Shown here: piece after piece, positions 24,711-34,080 of the stretch | Position numbering within the stretch: position 1 is the stretch's first letter | Layout of the letters: every line of letters starts with the position of its first letter | Assembly (NCBI RefSeq): GCF_000164695.2 | Contig: NC_014643.1 | Location: 1,426,001-1,490,000, forward strand | Reading direction: 5' to 3' | From: Rothia dentocariosa ATCC 17931 | GTDB lineage: Bacteria; Actinomycetota; Actinomycetes; Actinomycetales; Micrococcaceae | DNA: 64,000 nt | The notes under the pieces: model-generated | The model's input: only the letters and a program-made list of their open reading frames with translations | What the model was told of the DNA's origin: nothing | Database searches by the model: none | Position numbers and translations under genes: made by a program

Positions 24711-25115
24711 GAGTGAGTGTCCTCCTGATGTTTTGTGATGAGATGAGTGATGCGGTATTTCCACATCGGGCATTGCAATTGTAGCGGCAAACCTCAGGAA
24801 AGTTTATTTAATCGTAAAGTTTTAACATAATTTTTGCGGTAAGCATTATTTTTCAGCGTTTTAGCGGGGGAGAGTGCTGGCTGAGAGAAGCATCGTCGGC
24901 GTGTCGCCACCCCCAGATAGCATAGGCTTAGCCAAGGTTTATGCGAGGTATGCATCTTTTGCGGGTAGAATTCTGTGTAGTCATGGCGTAACGATGCGAT
25001 TTTCCGTGAGCCGTGCTCGTGCGAAAATCTGAACTGCATCGTGATGCCCCGAAGGTCGGGGCTTCCTGTTGAGGTTGTAGCCCGCAGGGCAGAGCACACA
25101 CAGAAAAGAGGAATA
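24711..25115. other. Divergent intergenic region with a structured permease leader
   Basis: The left part is AT-rich and may carry promoters for both the DoxX-like gene and permease 1 (for example CATAAT near 24828). The right part is predicted to fold strongly, as described under the leader entry. No protein gene is convincing. Confidence 0.45.
24992..25062 (+). promoter_or_regulatory. Structured leader of permease 1
   Basis: Nested complementary segments are visible: CGATGC/GCATCG (24992-24997, 25036-25041), GATTTTC/GAAAATC (24998-25004, 25023-25029) and GAGC/GCTC inside. A separate hairpin GCCCCGA-AGG-TCGGGGC follows at 25046-25062. The last hairpin is shared in sequence with the leader of permease 2. 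This could be a cis-acting RNA; the ligand or regulator is unknown. Confidence 0.45.
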
Positions 25116-26579
25116 GTGACACAGCGGCCTTCCAAGCATACAGTTACCGAGAATGAGAGTTCCACGGGTGAAGAGAGCCTGCAGCGTGGATTAAGTTACA
25201 GGCACATCCAGCTCATCGCTATCGGCGGTGCAATTGGTACGGGGTTATTTTTAGGATCGGCGAAGACTATTTCGCTGACGGGCCCTTCCATCGTATTTGT
25301 CTATGCGATTATTGGCATCATTATCTATTTTGTGCTGCGTGCGATGGGCGAGATTCTGCTGTCGAACCCTAAGTACAAGTCATTTACCGATTTCGTATCT
25401 GATATTTTGGGTACTCGCGCGGGCTTTTTCGTCGGCTGGTCGTACTGGTTCTTCTGGGTGACCACGGGTATTGCGGATGTGCTGGCGATTACGGATTACA
25501 CGCATTACTGGTTCCCCGAGCTGCCCTCATTTATTCCCGCGCTTATCGTAATCGGGGCGCTGTTGGCACTGAACCTGCCGTCGGTGAAAAACTTCGGTGA
25601 GATCGAGTTCTGGTTCTCCATGGTTAAGATCGTGTCGATTCTGGCGCTTATTGCCGTGGGTGCCGTGATGGTCGTGTTCGGGTTTACGAGCCCGGATGGA
25701 ACGGTCGCCTCCATCACGCACCTGTGGGATCGTCCGGGACCTTCGGGCAACGGGGTGTTTATTCACGGTTTAACGGGTTTCTTGGGCTCGTTCCAGATTG
25801 CGTTGTTCGCGTTCGTGGGCGCTGAGCTGGTGGGTACCGCCGTGGCAGAGACGAAGAACCCCGAACGTACCCTGCCGCGTGCGATTAACGCTGTGCCTTT
25901 CCGCATGGTGCTGTTCTATGTGCTGCCGCTGTCGGCGATTCTTGCGGTGACTCCCTGGGATAAACTCGACCTTAATATGAGTCCTTTCGTGGGGATGTTC
26001 TCACTGGCGGGTGTGTCAATTGCCGCCTCGCTCATTAACTTTGTGGTGCTGACGTCGGCAACGTCTTCGGCGAACTCAGGTATTTTTTCGACCTCGCGCA
26101 TGGTGTATGGGCTGGCGGAGGATGGGAATGCGCCTTCCTTCCTGAAGAAGCTCTCGAAGAACGGCGTGCCCACGAACGCCCTGTACCTAACGACGGTTCT
26201 TCTGCTTTTCAGTCTGGTGATGCTGGCGTTTGGGCGTGAGCTTCTGGAAGCGTTTACTGTCGTGACTTCGGTGGCCTCAATTATGGGTATTTTCACGTGG
26301 TCGATGATTCTGGTGTCGTACCTGGTATACCGCAAGAAGTTCCCTAAACGGCATGAAGCCTCGCAGTATAAGATGCCGTTCGGTCGCACGATGAGCTGGG
26401 TTGGTTTAGTGTTCTTCGCTTTGATGATCTACGCCCTGAGTTTGCAGCCAGAAACCGGGTTGGCTCTGGCGCTCAGCCCTATCTGGTTTATCGGGGTTGA
26501 GCTTGGGTACGAGATTATGGTGCGCCGTCACGCGCGTAAGCGCCTTCTTGCGGAGTCGGCACGGGTGGAATCTGAGTAG
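25116..26579 (+). CDS. Amino acid permease 1 (CycA-like)
   Basis: Twelve-helix transporter of the amino acid-polyamine-organocation superfamily. It resembles D-serine/D-alanine/glycine transporters of the CycA branch. The signature HIQLIAIGGAIGTGLFLGSAKTI opens helix one, followed by RAMGEILLSNPKYKSFTDF. SATSSANSGIFSTSRMVYGLA is the conserved helix-eight region. The GTG at 25116 is chosen for AAGAGGA four bases upstream. An upstream in-frame ATG at 25041 would translate the leader hairpin. A close paralogue follows 500 bases downstream. The substrate is probably a small neutral amino acid. Confidence 0.87.
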   Translation: MTQRPSKHTVTENESSTGEESLQRGLSYRHIQLIAIGGAIGTGLFLGSAKTISLTGPSIVFVYAIIGIIIYFVLRAMGEILLSNPKYKSFTDFVSDILGTRAGFFVGWSYWFFWVTTGIADVLAITDYTHYWFPELPSFIPALIVIGALLALNLPSVKNFGEIEFWFSMVKIVSILALIAVGAVMVVFGFTSPDGTVASITHLWDRPGPSGNGVFIHGLTGFLGSFQIALFAFVGAELVGTAVAETKNPERTLPRAINAVPFRMVLFYVLPLSAILAVTPWDKLDLNMSPFVGMFSLAGVSIAASLINFVVLTSATSSANSGIFSTSRMVYGLAEDGNAPSFLKKLSKNGVPTNALYLTTVLLLFSLVMLAFGRELLEAFTVVTSVASIMGIFTWSMILVSYLVYRKKFPKRHEASQYKMPFGRTMSWVGLVFFALMIYALSLQPETGLALALSPIWFIGVELGYEIMVRRHARKRLLAESARVESE

Positions 26580-26600
26580 CGAGTTTATTTCTTCCTCATG

Positions 26601-26649
26601 AGCGGGCGGGATGCAGCACGTAGAGAAAACGTGCGGTATCCCGCCCGCT
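26601..26649 (+). terminator. Terminator of permease 1
   Basis: AGCGGGCGGGAT (26601-26612) pairs perfectly with ATCCCGCCCGCT (26638-26649), and an inner GCACGT/ACGTGC stem stacks inside. A TGTGTCTT follows. Confidence 0.8.
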
Positions 26650-26986
26650 GTGTCTTATGAGGCGATGGCATACGGCATGTACCAGAACAGACCCCAATAT
26701 GTATAGATATTCTTAAATTTGTATAGAAATCATATATGATGAGAATTTTTCTTTTGAAGATGTGGCGAGTTAGGCAGTAAAGGGATGTACCTCACGTGCG
26801 CCGTGTTTTCCGAAAGTAAGGCTTATTGTCAAGGGTTTTTCACAGATTCCTTCCGAAATTTTTTGAATTTCGATATAAAGATTTTATTGTTCGTGACGCA
26901 TGCTATAGATACGCGACACACTTCCTGGAGATAATTACACAATACCGTCCCTGTTATGTAGAATATATATTCAAAAGTTGTGATAG

Positions 26987-27060
26987 CTCACCGTATCTTA
27001 CGGGCTGAGTGCTGCACTTGCCGCCCCGAAAGCCGGGGCTGTCCCGCTCGGCTGCGGGAC
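26987..27060 (+). promoter_or_regulatory. Structured leader of permease 2
   Basis: Three successive hairpins precede the gene: CTCA-CCGTA with TACGG-GC-TGAG (26987-27009), GCCCCG/CGGGGC (27023-27039) and GTCCCGC/GCGGGAC (27041-27060). The middle one is nearly the same as that upstream of permease 1, and both sit a short distance before an AAGAGGA ribosome site. Confidence 0.45.
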
Positions 27061-27083
27061 CCAACCACGAAAGAGGAACTGTC

Positions 27084-28556
27084 ATGCAGCAACCTCACGA
27101 TAATGCCGCATCGGCGGCAGACACGACAGATAATGCTGAAGAACTGCACCGCGGGCTGAGCAACCGACACATCCAGCTCATTGCTATCGGCGGTGCTATT
27201 GGTACCGGGCTTTTCATGGGTTCCGGTAAGGCAATTTCTAAAGCTGGTCCATCTATCCTCTTGGTCTACATGGTTATCGGCGCCGCTATCTTCTTGGTGC
27301 TGCGTGCGATGGGTGAGATCCTTCTATCAAACCTGAAATATAAGTCATTCTCAGACTTTGCTACCGACCTGATCGGGCGCCCCGCAGGGTTTTTCCTTGG
27401 ATGGTCGTACTGGTTCATGTGGGTGGTCACCGCGGTCGCAGATATTATCGCAATCGTGGGCTATACCGAGCTGTGGTGGCCCGATTTACCGAAGGCGGTT
27501 CCAGCACTCGTCGTGATTATTGCGCTGCTGGCGCTGAATCTGCCCTCGGTGAAGAACTTCGGTGAGATCGAGTTCTGGTTCGCCATGATTAAGATTGTTG
27601 CCATCTGCGCCCTCATTATCGTGGGTGCCATTATGGTTGCTACGAGCTTCACGACACCCAGCGGTGCTCACGCTCAGGTAGCCAACCTGTGGAACGACGG
27701 TGGGTTCTTCCCCAACGGTGCCACCGGATTCTTAGGCGCCTTCCAGATCGCGGTCTTCGCCTTTATGGGGTCCGAGCTGGTAGGTACTACCGCCGCCGAA
27801 ACCCAGAACCCCATGGTGACTCTGCCGAAGGCTATTAACTCAGTGCCGGTTCGTATTCTCATTTTCTATGTGGGTGCCCTGATCGTTATTCTGATGGTAA
27901 ACCCCTGGCGTGAAATTAATCCGGCCAAGAGCCCCTTCGTGACCATGTTTACCCTCGCCGGTATTGCCATTGCGGCGCATATCGTGAACGTTGTGGTGCT
28001 GACTTCGGCAACATCATCGGCGAACTCGGGTATCTTCTCGACTTCGCGCATGGTGTACGGTCTCTCGCAGGAAGGTTACGCCCCGAAGTTCCTCGGTAAC
28101 CTTTCCGGGAGCGGTGTGCCCCGCAATGCGCTGTTCCTCACCTCGATTCTGCTGCTCTCCAGCATCGCCCTGCTCTATGCTGGCGACTCGATTATTGAGG
28201 CGTTCACGCTGGTCACCACGATGGCGGCGGTACTTGTGATCTTCGTATGGTCGATGATCCTCGTCAGCTACCTGTGTTACCGCGCGAAGCGCCCCAACCT
28301 GCACCGGGAGACCACCTATCCCATGCCCGGCGGCGTGGTAGCATGCTGGATCGTGCTTGCGTTCTTTGCTTTCATCATCGGGATTCTTGCTACCGATAAA
28401 GACACTCTCACCGGTCTGATGCTCATGCCCATCTGGTTCATCCTGCTGACTATCGGGTGGTTCGTGAAGAACAGCATCAACCCCGAAATCCCGGAGACCA
28501 GCATTACGCAGTCGCATCCGGTGGTGGATATGAAGGCACCGAAGAATAATAAGTAA
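27084..28556 (+). CDS. Amino acid permease 2 (CycA-like)
   Basis: Paralogue of permease 1, with 490 residues and twelve helices. Both share GLSNRHIQLIAIGGAIGTG, LPSVKNFGEIEFWFAMIKI and SATSSANSGIFSTSRMVYG. The ATG at 27084 follows AAGAGGA and gives MQQPHDNAASAAD. The C-terminal end is soluble and Pro/Glu-containing. The two genes look like an old tandem duplication, since they are clearly diverged in loops. Each has its own leader and terminator, so they may be expressed under different conditions. Confidence 0.87.
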   Translation: MQQPHDNAASAADTTDNAEELHRGLSNRHIQLIAIGGAIGTGLFMGSGKAISKAGPSILLVYMVIGAAIFLVLRAMGEILLSNLKYKSFSDFATDLIGRPAGFFLGWSYWFMWVVTAVADIIAIVGYTELWWPDLPKAVPALVVIIALLALNLPSVKNFGEIEFWFAMIKIVAICALIIVGAIMVATSFTTPSGAHAQVANLWNDGGFFPNGATGFLGAFQIAVFAFMGSELVGTTAAETQNPMVTLPKAINSVPVRILIFYVGALIVILMVNPWREINPAKSPFVTMFTLAGIAIAAHIVNVVVLTSATSSANSGIFSTSRMVYGLSQEGYAPKFLGNLSGSGVPRNALFLTSILLLSSIALLYAGDSIIEAFTLVTTMAAVLVIFVWSMILVSYLCYRAKRPNLHRETTYPMPGGVVACWIVLAFFAFIIGILATDKDTLTGLMLMPIWFILLTIGWFVKNSINPEIPETSITQSHPVVDMKAPKNNK

Positions 28557-28598
28557 GGACACTTTGGCGGTTATCTGTTCCGCATTACTTCCGGTATA

Positions 28599-28659
28599 AA
28601 AAGGCTCTTGATGTGAATAGGGCGGCGTTACTAGCGCTTTTTCACATCAAGAGCCTTTT
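28599..28659. terminator. Convergent terminator hairpin
   Basis: The arm AAAAGGCTCTTGATGTGAA (28599-28617) pairs perfectly with 28641-28659, with flanking A and T runs. CATCAAGAGCCTT recurs near 34055 beside another terminator. Confidence 0.85.
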
Positions 28660-28701
28660 AGCGTGATAGGGGAGGAGAAACGGAAGAATCCGCGCCCCGG
28701 A

Positions 28702-30095
28702 TTAACCGGCCTCGGTGCCCGAGGTATCCTCGGCATCCAGCACCAGGTCATCCGTGCGGTAGTAGTCCCAGCGGGAACAGCCCATACCCCAGCGCATCGC
28801 CTGTACTACATCCTGCGCGGCCTCATGAGGGTCAAAAACATTCCGGTTCCACATAGGCTGCATGGGGGTCGGTGCCGCCCACCCGCGCGAACGCAGATAG
28901 TCGGTGCTGAACTTGGGCAAAACCTCAGCCTCCATCGCAATTTCGCACAGGAACCCGGCGGGGGAGCGGTAGATACACACAAGCGGCATTGCGTTAGCAT
29001 GCGCGGCACCCGTGAGCACATAATAGGTGCGCAGATGCCTGCTCCAAGGCAGACTCGCCAAACGCTGACCGAGTGAGTTCGTCACCTCATCCCAACGGTC
29101 GCGGGCAGAAACCGTCTGCTCAGACTTCACAACCCCAATACCCTGCACCGCAAGCTGCTCGGGCGAAATACTGGGCGGATGTGGCGGCACCCGCACCGGC
29201 GCGACCTCACTCTTCGTCATCTGCAGGGCGTCGGTCACCATTGTGCGGCCCACTTGCAAGGCGGTATGCCACGATCCATATTTCGCGCGCACCGCCGCTA
29301 GAAACGGCACCCGGCCCAGATTACTGCGCATGGTAGACCAGGTTCCGTAGGCAAGCACCGTCGGCTGCCGATCATACCGAATACAGTAACTCATGAAGCT
29401 GCCCAGTTGGTTGCGGAACTCCATATCCGTGAGCGAAGTGCCGCTCAGCTGCCAGTTGTACTCCGCATAATCGGGCGGACACACACCGGTGCGCAGCATG
29501 GCGGTTGACCATCCGCCATCGCCCAGCTGATCACGAATGCTCTCGCAGGAGGGCGGCCATACAAACGAACCGTGCGCCACGTCTTGAGACTCAGCCGGAA
29601 GATGCTGGCACACATCGCGGTAGGTAAGCTCATCAAGCTGCGTATATGGATGCAGCGCCAAGTACTTGAGTCCAGCACCCACCTTCCCTAGAATCAGGGC
29701 GATATTCTGCGGTGAAACCCGTGCGCTCTCCAATAAGCGCAGCATATCCGCCATGACCGTTGCATCCAGAGTTGTTGCGGCATAGGAACCATCAGGTGCC
29801 AAACCGTAAGCCTCTGCTACCGCATACCAGACGGCGGTCGCCAGCAAAACATGGGTGGGAGTCTGCTCGCCGTGTGAACCAAACTCCCACATGCCAGAAT
29901 CTAAAGCAAAATCAAGATGTTCCCGGTTAACTTGCGGAAAAGAACACGAATACGCCGGTGCGTTTCGCTCGGAGTCCAGCCCTGCGCAGCCAAGGCGGTA
30001 ATCAGCGTGCCAAATTGCTGATGAAATTCGGCGTACCCCGGCGGCAAAGATGAACGTGAAGGCGCCTGTGCGCGATCGTCAGCACGACCATACAT
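28702..30095 (-). pseudogene. Hypothetical gene with a probable frameshift
   Basis: The ATG at 30095 has AGAAGG six bases upstream and opens a coding-looking frame (GTLITALAAQGWTPSETHRRI). It hits a stop at 29901. A second frame then continues for 396 residues from 29892, but its first ATG has no ribosome site. The bases before that ATG still read as protein (NREHLDFALDSG). A single missing base near 29927-29931, in the TTAACC run on the minus strand, would join them as RKL-NREHLDFAL. The downstream part has WSTMRSNLGRVPFLAAVRAKYGSWHTAL, resembling homing-endonuclease-associated or DNA-binding repeats, only a weak impression. It is either a pseudogene or a sequencing error. Confidence 0.6.
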
Positions 30096-30348
30096 GCGAA
30101 ACCTTCTTTCGGGCGGCTATTCCAGCCAGTCCACCGTGAACCGGCTACCGTCATGTCATCTTCTATGCCCCGGTGCATAACTTCTGCACAATCGCCGGAC
30201 TATCTGAAAAATAGCGATGTGATGTTATTACCTATTCTAGATGCGGGACCATAGCTGTAAAATTTATTACGCTCCGATGCGCAACATACCCCGCGCCGCA
30301 CGCCCCGCAAGACTGGCACAGCACACCCGAGAATGCGAAACTGAGAGA

Positions 30349-32784
30349 ATGAGCGAAAAACACGAGCGCACCGAAGCTACGAACACCCGCATCCTGACGA
30401 TGCTCTCTAACGAACTAGACCTCAAACCCACGCGTGTTCGTGCCGCCGTAAACCTGCTCGACTCCGGGTCTTCGGTTCCGTTTATCGCTCGATACCGCAA
30501 AGAAGCTACGGGCGCGCTCACCGACACCCACCTGCGTGCTATCAGCACCCGGCTCGATGCCCTGCGTGCGCTCGAAACTCGCCGCGAGAATATTCTCAGC
30601 TCGCTTGCTCAACGCCGCGAAGACGGGCTGATCGATCCGCTTACCTACGAACAGCTCATCACGGGGGTGGGGGCGGCATCCAGTAAACAAGACCTCGAAG
30701 CGCTCTACGCGCCCTACCGGAGTGAGCGCATCACCAAGGCGCAGCGTGCCCGCGCGGCAGGTCTGGAGGCGCTCGTTGAAGACCTGCTCGAAGTTCCCCT
30801 TGCCGGGGTCTACGATATTGCCGCAGCCTATGTGGACGAACCGGATGAAACCGACGATAAACATGCGGCAGATGCCGGAAAATCCGAAGACGCCGGAATT
30901 ACAACGGTGGAAGAAGCCCTCGACGGCGCCCGCGCTATCCTGATCGACCGGGCGCTGACCGACCCAACGCTCGCCGAACGCCTTCACGAAAGAATGGTTG
31001 CCACCGGAATGATCTCTAGTCGAGTTATCGCCGGGAGAGAAGCCGAAGGGGCAAAATTTGCCGACTATTTCGACTTCTCCGATAGTATCAGGCGTATCCG
31101 CCCGCACCGGGTTCTCGCCCTGCTTCGCGCCAAAGAAGCCGGAATCGTGCGGCTCAGTATTGACGGTGCCACACCAGCTCCGCCCCTGAGCAAACTCCGC
31201 GGAGAAGCGCGCGCCGCCGCGCTTGCCCTCGCCGAAAATTACGAGAACGTTCGTTCGGGATACGAGCGTGAAGTCGCCGCCGCGCTGCGCATACCCGTGC
31301 AGGTTCTCAACACCGTCGACAGCGAAGACCGTGTGCTCGGCTGGCTCGCCGCAACCGTGCGCACCGCATGGCGCAAACGGCTACACCCCTGCCTGGCAGA
31401 CCGCATACGCAATGCCCTCTTCGAGATGGCAGAACGCGAAGCCATCACCGTTTTCGCCTCGAACCTGCGCGACCTTCTGCTTGCCGCGCCCGCCGGGCAA
31501 AAAGTCACCCTCGGGCTTGACCCGGGGCTGCGTAACGGCGTGAAATGCGCGGTTATTGACGGCACCGGGCACGTGCTGAAAACCTTCACGGTGTACCCGC
31601 ACGCGCCTCGATACGACCGTGCCGGTGCGCTCGCTGCCCTCGAGGATGCGGTGCTCACCCACGGCGTGGAACTTATTGCCATTGGCAACGGCACCGCCTC
31701 ACGTGAGACAGATAAACTCGCCGCCGAACTGCTGGCGAAGCTGCGTTCTCAAGGGTATAAGGCGGCACAAAAGGTTACCGTATCAGAGGCGGGGGCATCC
31801 GTATATTCGGCTTCTGAGCTCGCCAGCGAAGAGCTGCCCGATCTTGATGTAACGGTACGCGGGGCGGTCTCGATCGCTCGGCGGCTGCAAGACCCGCTCG
31901 CCGAACTCGTCAAAATTGATCCCCAGTCTTTAGGCGTAGGGCAGTACCAGCATGACGTCAGTGTGACCGCTTTAAGACGCGCCCTCGATAATACGGTTGA
32001 GGACTGCGTAAACGCGGTGGGGGTTCACCTGAACAGCGCATCCGCCGCACTGCTTGCGCGTGTTGCCGGTTTTAACCGCACGATTGCCGAAAATATCGTG
32101 GCGTACCGGGACGAACATGGGGCTTTCACCACCCGGGAAGAGCTTCTGAACGTTCCTCGGTTAGGGGCTAAGGCCTATGAACAGGCGGCGGGATTCGTGC
32201 GGATTCTGCACGGTACCGAACCGCTGGATGCCTCTGCCGTGCACCCCGAATCGTACCCTGTGGCGCGGCGTATTATCGCCGATGCGCAGCGGAATCACGG
32301 GGCGCTCTGGCAATCCGGGCGGCTTATCGGCAGTGACGGGGAAGACCCGCTCACCGCGCTCGACCCCGCCGACTACGTGAACAGGAGCATCGGCGAATAC
32401 ACCGTGCACGATATTTTTGAGGAATTGCGCCGCCCCGGGCGTGACCCGCGCCCCGAATTTCGTACCGCACACTTCTCTGAGGATATCTCTCGCTTTGAGG
32501 ACGTAACCGTTGGGATGGTGCTTGAGGGAACCGTCTCGAATGTGGCGGCCTTCGGTGCCTTCGTCGATATCGGGGTGCACCAAGATGGGCTGATTCATAT
32601 CTCGCAGATGAGCCGCGAGTATGTTGCGAACCCGCACGATATTGTGCGAAGCGGCGATATCGTGACTGTGAGAGTTGTTGAGGTGGATGCGTCTCGCCGC
32701 CGTATTTCGCTCTCGCTGCTGGTAGATGCGGGTGAGCCGGGGCGCTCGGATGCGGTGCATAAGAAAACGAATAAACGTTCTTGA
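30349..32784 (+). CDS. tex: Tex family RNA-binding transcription accessory protein
   Basis: Cytoplasmic nucleic-acid-binding protein of 811 residues, typical for Tex. In order it has the N-terminal helical region (VPFIARYRKEATGALTD), a YqgF/RNase H-like domain beginning TLGLDPGLRNGVKCAVID, helix-hairpin-helix repeats (NVPRLGAKAYEQAAGFVRI) and a C-terminal S1 domain (GMVLEGTVSNVAAFGAFVDIGVHQDGLIHIS). The ATG at 30349 is preferred (GAGAG upstream) over an in-frame ATG at 30241. An Asp/Glu/Lys-rich insertion of about 25 residues near 170-195 appears lineage-specific. It is a single gene. Confidence 0.93.
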   Translation: MSEKHERTEATNTRILTMLSNELDLKPTRVRAAVNLLDSGSSVPFIARYRKEATGALTDTHLRAISTRLDALRALETRRENILSSLAQRREDGLIDPLTYEQLITGVGAASSKQDLEALYAPYRSERITKAQRARAAGLEALVEDLLEVPLAGVYDIAAAYVDEPDETDDKHAADAGKSEDAGITTVEEALDGARAILIDRALTDPTLAERLHERMVATGMISSRVIAGREAEGAKFADYFDFSDSIRRIRPHRVLALLRAKEAGIVRLSIDGATPAPPLSKLRGEARAAALALAENYENVRSGYEREVAAALRIPVQVLNTVDSEDRVLGWLAATVRTAWRKRLHPCLADRIRNALFEMAEREAITVFASNLRDLLLAAPAGQKVTLGLDPGLRNGVKCAVIDGTGHVLKTFTVYPHAPRYDRAGALAALEDAVLTHGVELIAIGNGTASRETDKLAAELLAKLRSQGYKAAQKVTVSEAGASVYSASELASEELPDLDVTVRGAVSIARRLQDPLAELVKIDPQSLGVGQYQHDVSVTALRRALDNTVEDCVNAVGVHLNSASAALLARVAGFNRTIAENIVAYRDEHGAFTTREELLNVPRLGAKAYEQAAGFVRILHGTEPLDASAVHPESYPVARRIIADAQRNHGALWQSGRLIGSDGEDPLTALDPADYVNRSIGEYTVHDIFEELRRPGRDPRPEFRTAHFSEDISRFEDVTVGMVLEGTVSNVAAFGAFVDIGVHQDGLIHISQMSREYVANPHDIVRSGDIVTVRVVEVDASRRRISLSLLVDAGEPGRSDAVHKKTNKRS

Positions 32785-33056
32785 TAGGGTTGAACCCCGA
32801 ATGCGCGTCGCAGGAACGGGCATCCGGTAGCGCGTATGACTAAGAGAGTATTTCGGACGCGGCACCCGACGACACCTTAGCGCATGTCCGTCCTTCGGTC
32901 GTAGGGCCTTTTAATGCGCTTTCGGTGCGTCTAGAACCACATCCATCTTCTTAGAGTCTCGTGTACTTACCCGGCGCGAGTTGTTGCGGATGTGCCCGTT
33001 CATTCCTCACTGCGCTTCCGCAACAACTCACGGCAGAGCTTCGCGGTACGTTGCGC

Positions 33057-33884
33057 CTAGAATTTAGGATTCTCAGGGTCCGGACCTATGCGACCATCCT
33101 TCCGCGTAAGCCCATCAATCGCCGCAATATCTGCTGTATCCAGGGTGACATTAGCGGCTGCAAAGTTCTCGGCAATGCGCGCAGGAGTAACCGACTTCGG
33201 AATCGCCACGATCCCCTTCGCCAGATGCCAGGCGAGCACAGCCTGCGCCGGAGAGATACCGTGCTTACCCGCAATCTCAACGATCACCGGGTCCTTCAGA
33301 ATCTCGCCACCCTGACCGAGCGGCGACCAAGCCTCAGTCACAATACCAAACTCACTGTGCACCGCGCGCATATCTTCCTGCGAGAAATACGGGTGCAGCT
33401 CAATCTGGTGAATCGCCGGGGTCACGCTGGTATCGGCGATAATTTCGCGCAGCTGAGCCTGCGGAAAGTTAGAGACACCAATCGAACGCACCTTACCCTG
33501 CTTTTTCAACTCAATGAGCGCCCGCCACGACTCCAGATAGGTACCCTGCTGCGGCATAGCCCAGTGAATCAGATACAGATCCACGTAATCGGTGCCGAGC
33601 CGCTCTAGCGATGCATCAAGCGCGGCAATAGCCTTCTCAAAACCCTGATCCGAGTTCCACAGCTTGGTGGTGAGAAAAATATCCTCACGCGGCACGGAGC
33701 TGGCGGCAATACCACGACCTACCCCAACCTCGTTCCCATAAATGGATGCGGTATCGATGTGGCGGTACCCTGCTTCGAGAGCCGTACCGACAGCATCGGC
33801 GGCACCATTATCCTCAATCTGCCACACGCCATACCCAAGCTGAGGGATGCTGTTGCCGTCATTGAACGTGATGTTTTTGACCAT
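33057..33884 (-). CDS. Aldo/keto reductase
   Basis: NADPH-dependent TIM-barrel oxidoreductase of 275 residues. It resembles the 2,5-diketo-D-gluconate reductase group. The catalytic tetrad is visible: Asp in YRHIDTASIYGNE with its Tyr, Lys in FLTTKLWNSD and His in LYLIHWAMP. The cofactor region IPKSVTPARIAENFAA is near the C-terminus. The ATG at 33884 follows GGAGAAGTA. It is a single gene. The physiological substrate cannot be inferred. Confidence 0.92.
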   Translation of the reverse strand: MVKNITFNDGNSIPQLGYGVWQIEDNGAADAVGTALEAGYRHIDTASIYGNEVGVGRGIAASSVPREDIFLTTKLWNSDQGFEKAIAALDASLERLGTDYVDLYLIHWAMPQQGTYLESWRALIELKKQGKVRSIGVSNFPQAQLREIIADTSVTPAIHQIELHPYFSQEDMRAVHSEFGIVTEAWSPLGQGGEILKDPVIVEIAGKHGISPAQAVLAWHLAKGIVAIPKSVTPARIAENFAAANVTLDTADIAAIDGLTRKDGRIGPDPENPKF

Positions 33885-34024
33885 TACTTCTCCTGAAAGT
33901 TGATGGGGACTGACGTTTTCAACGGTACCCCTGGATGCGCTCGCACGCTAGGGTGACGGGCGCATCCAGCCCAGCGCGAAACCAGTAAGCCCCTCCCAGA
34001 CGCATAAAAAGAGCCTTTATTTAT

Positions 34025-34050
34025 ATAAAGCGTGAAAAATCCCGCTTTAT
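34025..34050. terminator. Terminator of the SNF2 gene
   Basis: ATAAAGCG (34025-34032) pairs with CGCTTTAT (34043-34050). The flanks GAGCCTTTATTT and CATCAAGAGCCTTCTTAG echo the terminator at 28599-28659. Confidence 0.6.
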
Positions 34051-34080
34051 TCGCCATCAAGAGCCTTCTTAGCAGGGGAG

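Larger units (their letters stand above)
26580..27083. other. Intergenic region between the two permeases
   Basis: It starts with the terminator of permease 1 and ends with the leader of permease 2. The middle 300 bases are AT-rich, for example around 26697-26760. They probably contain the promoter; TTCTTA and TATATG with a 17-base spacer near 26710-26740 is one possibility. No gene-like frame was seen. Confidence 0.45.
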
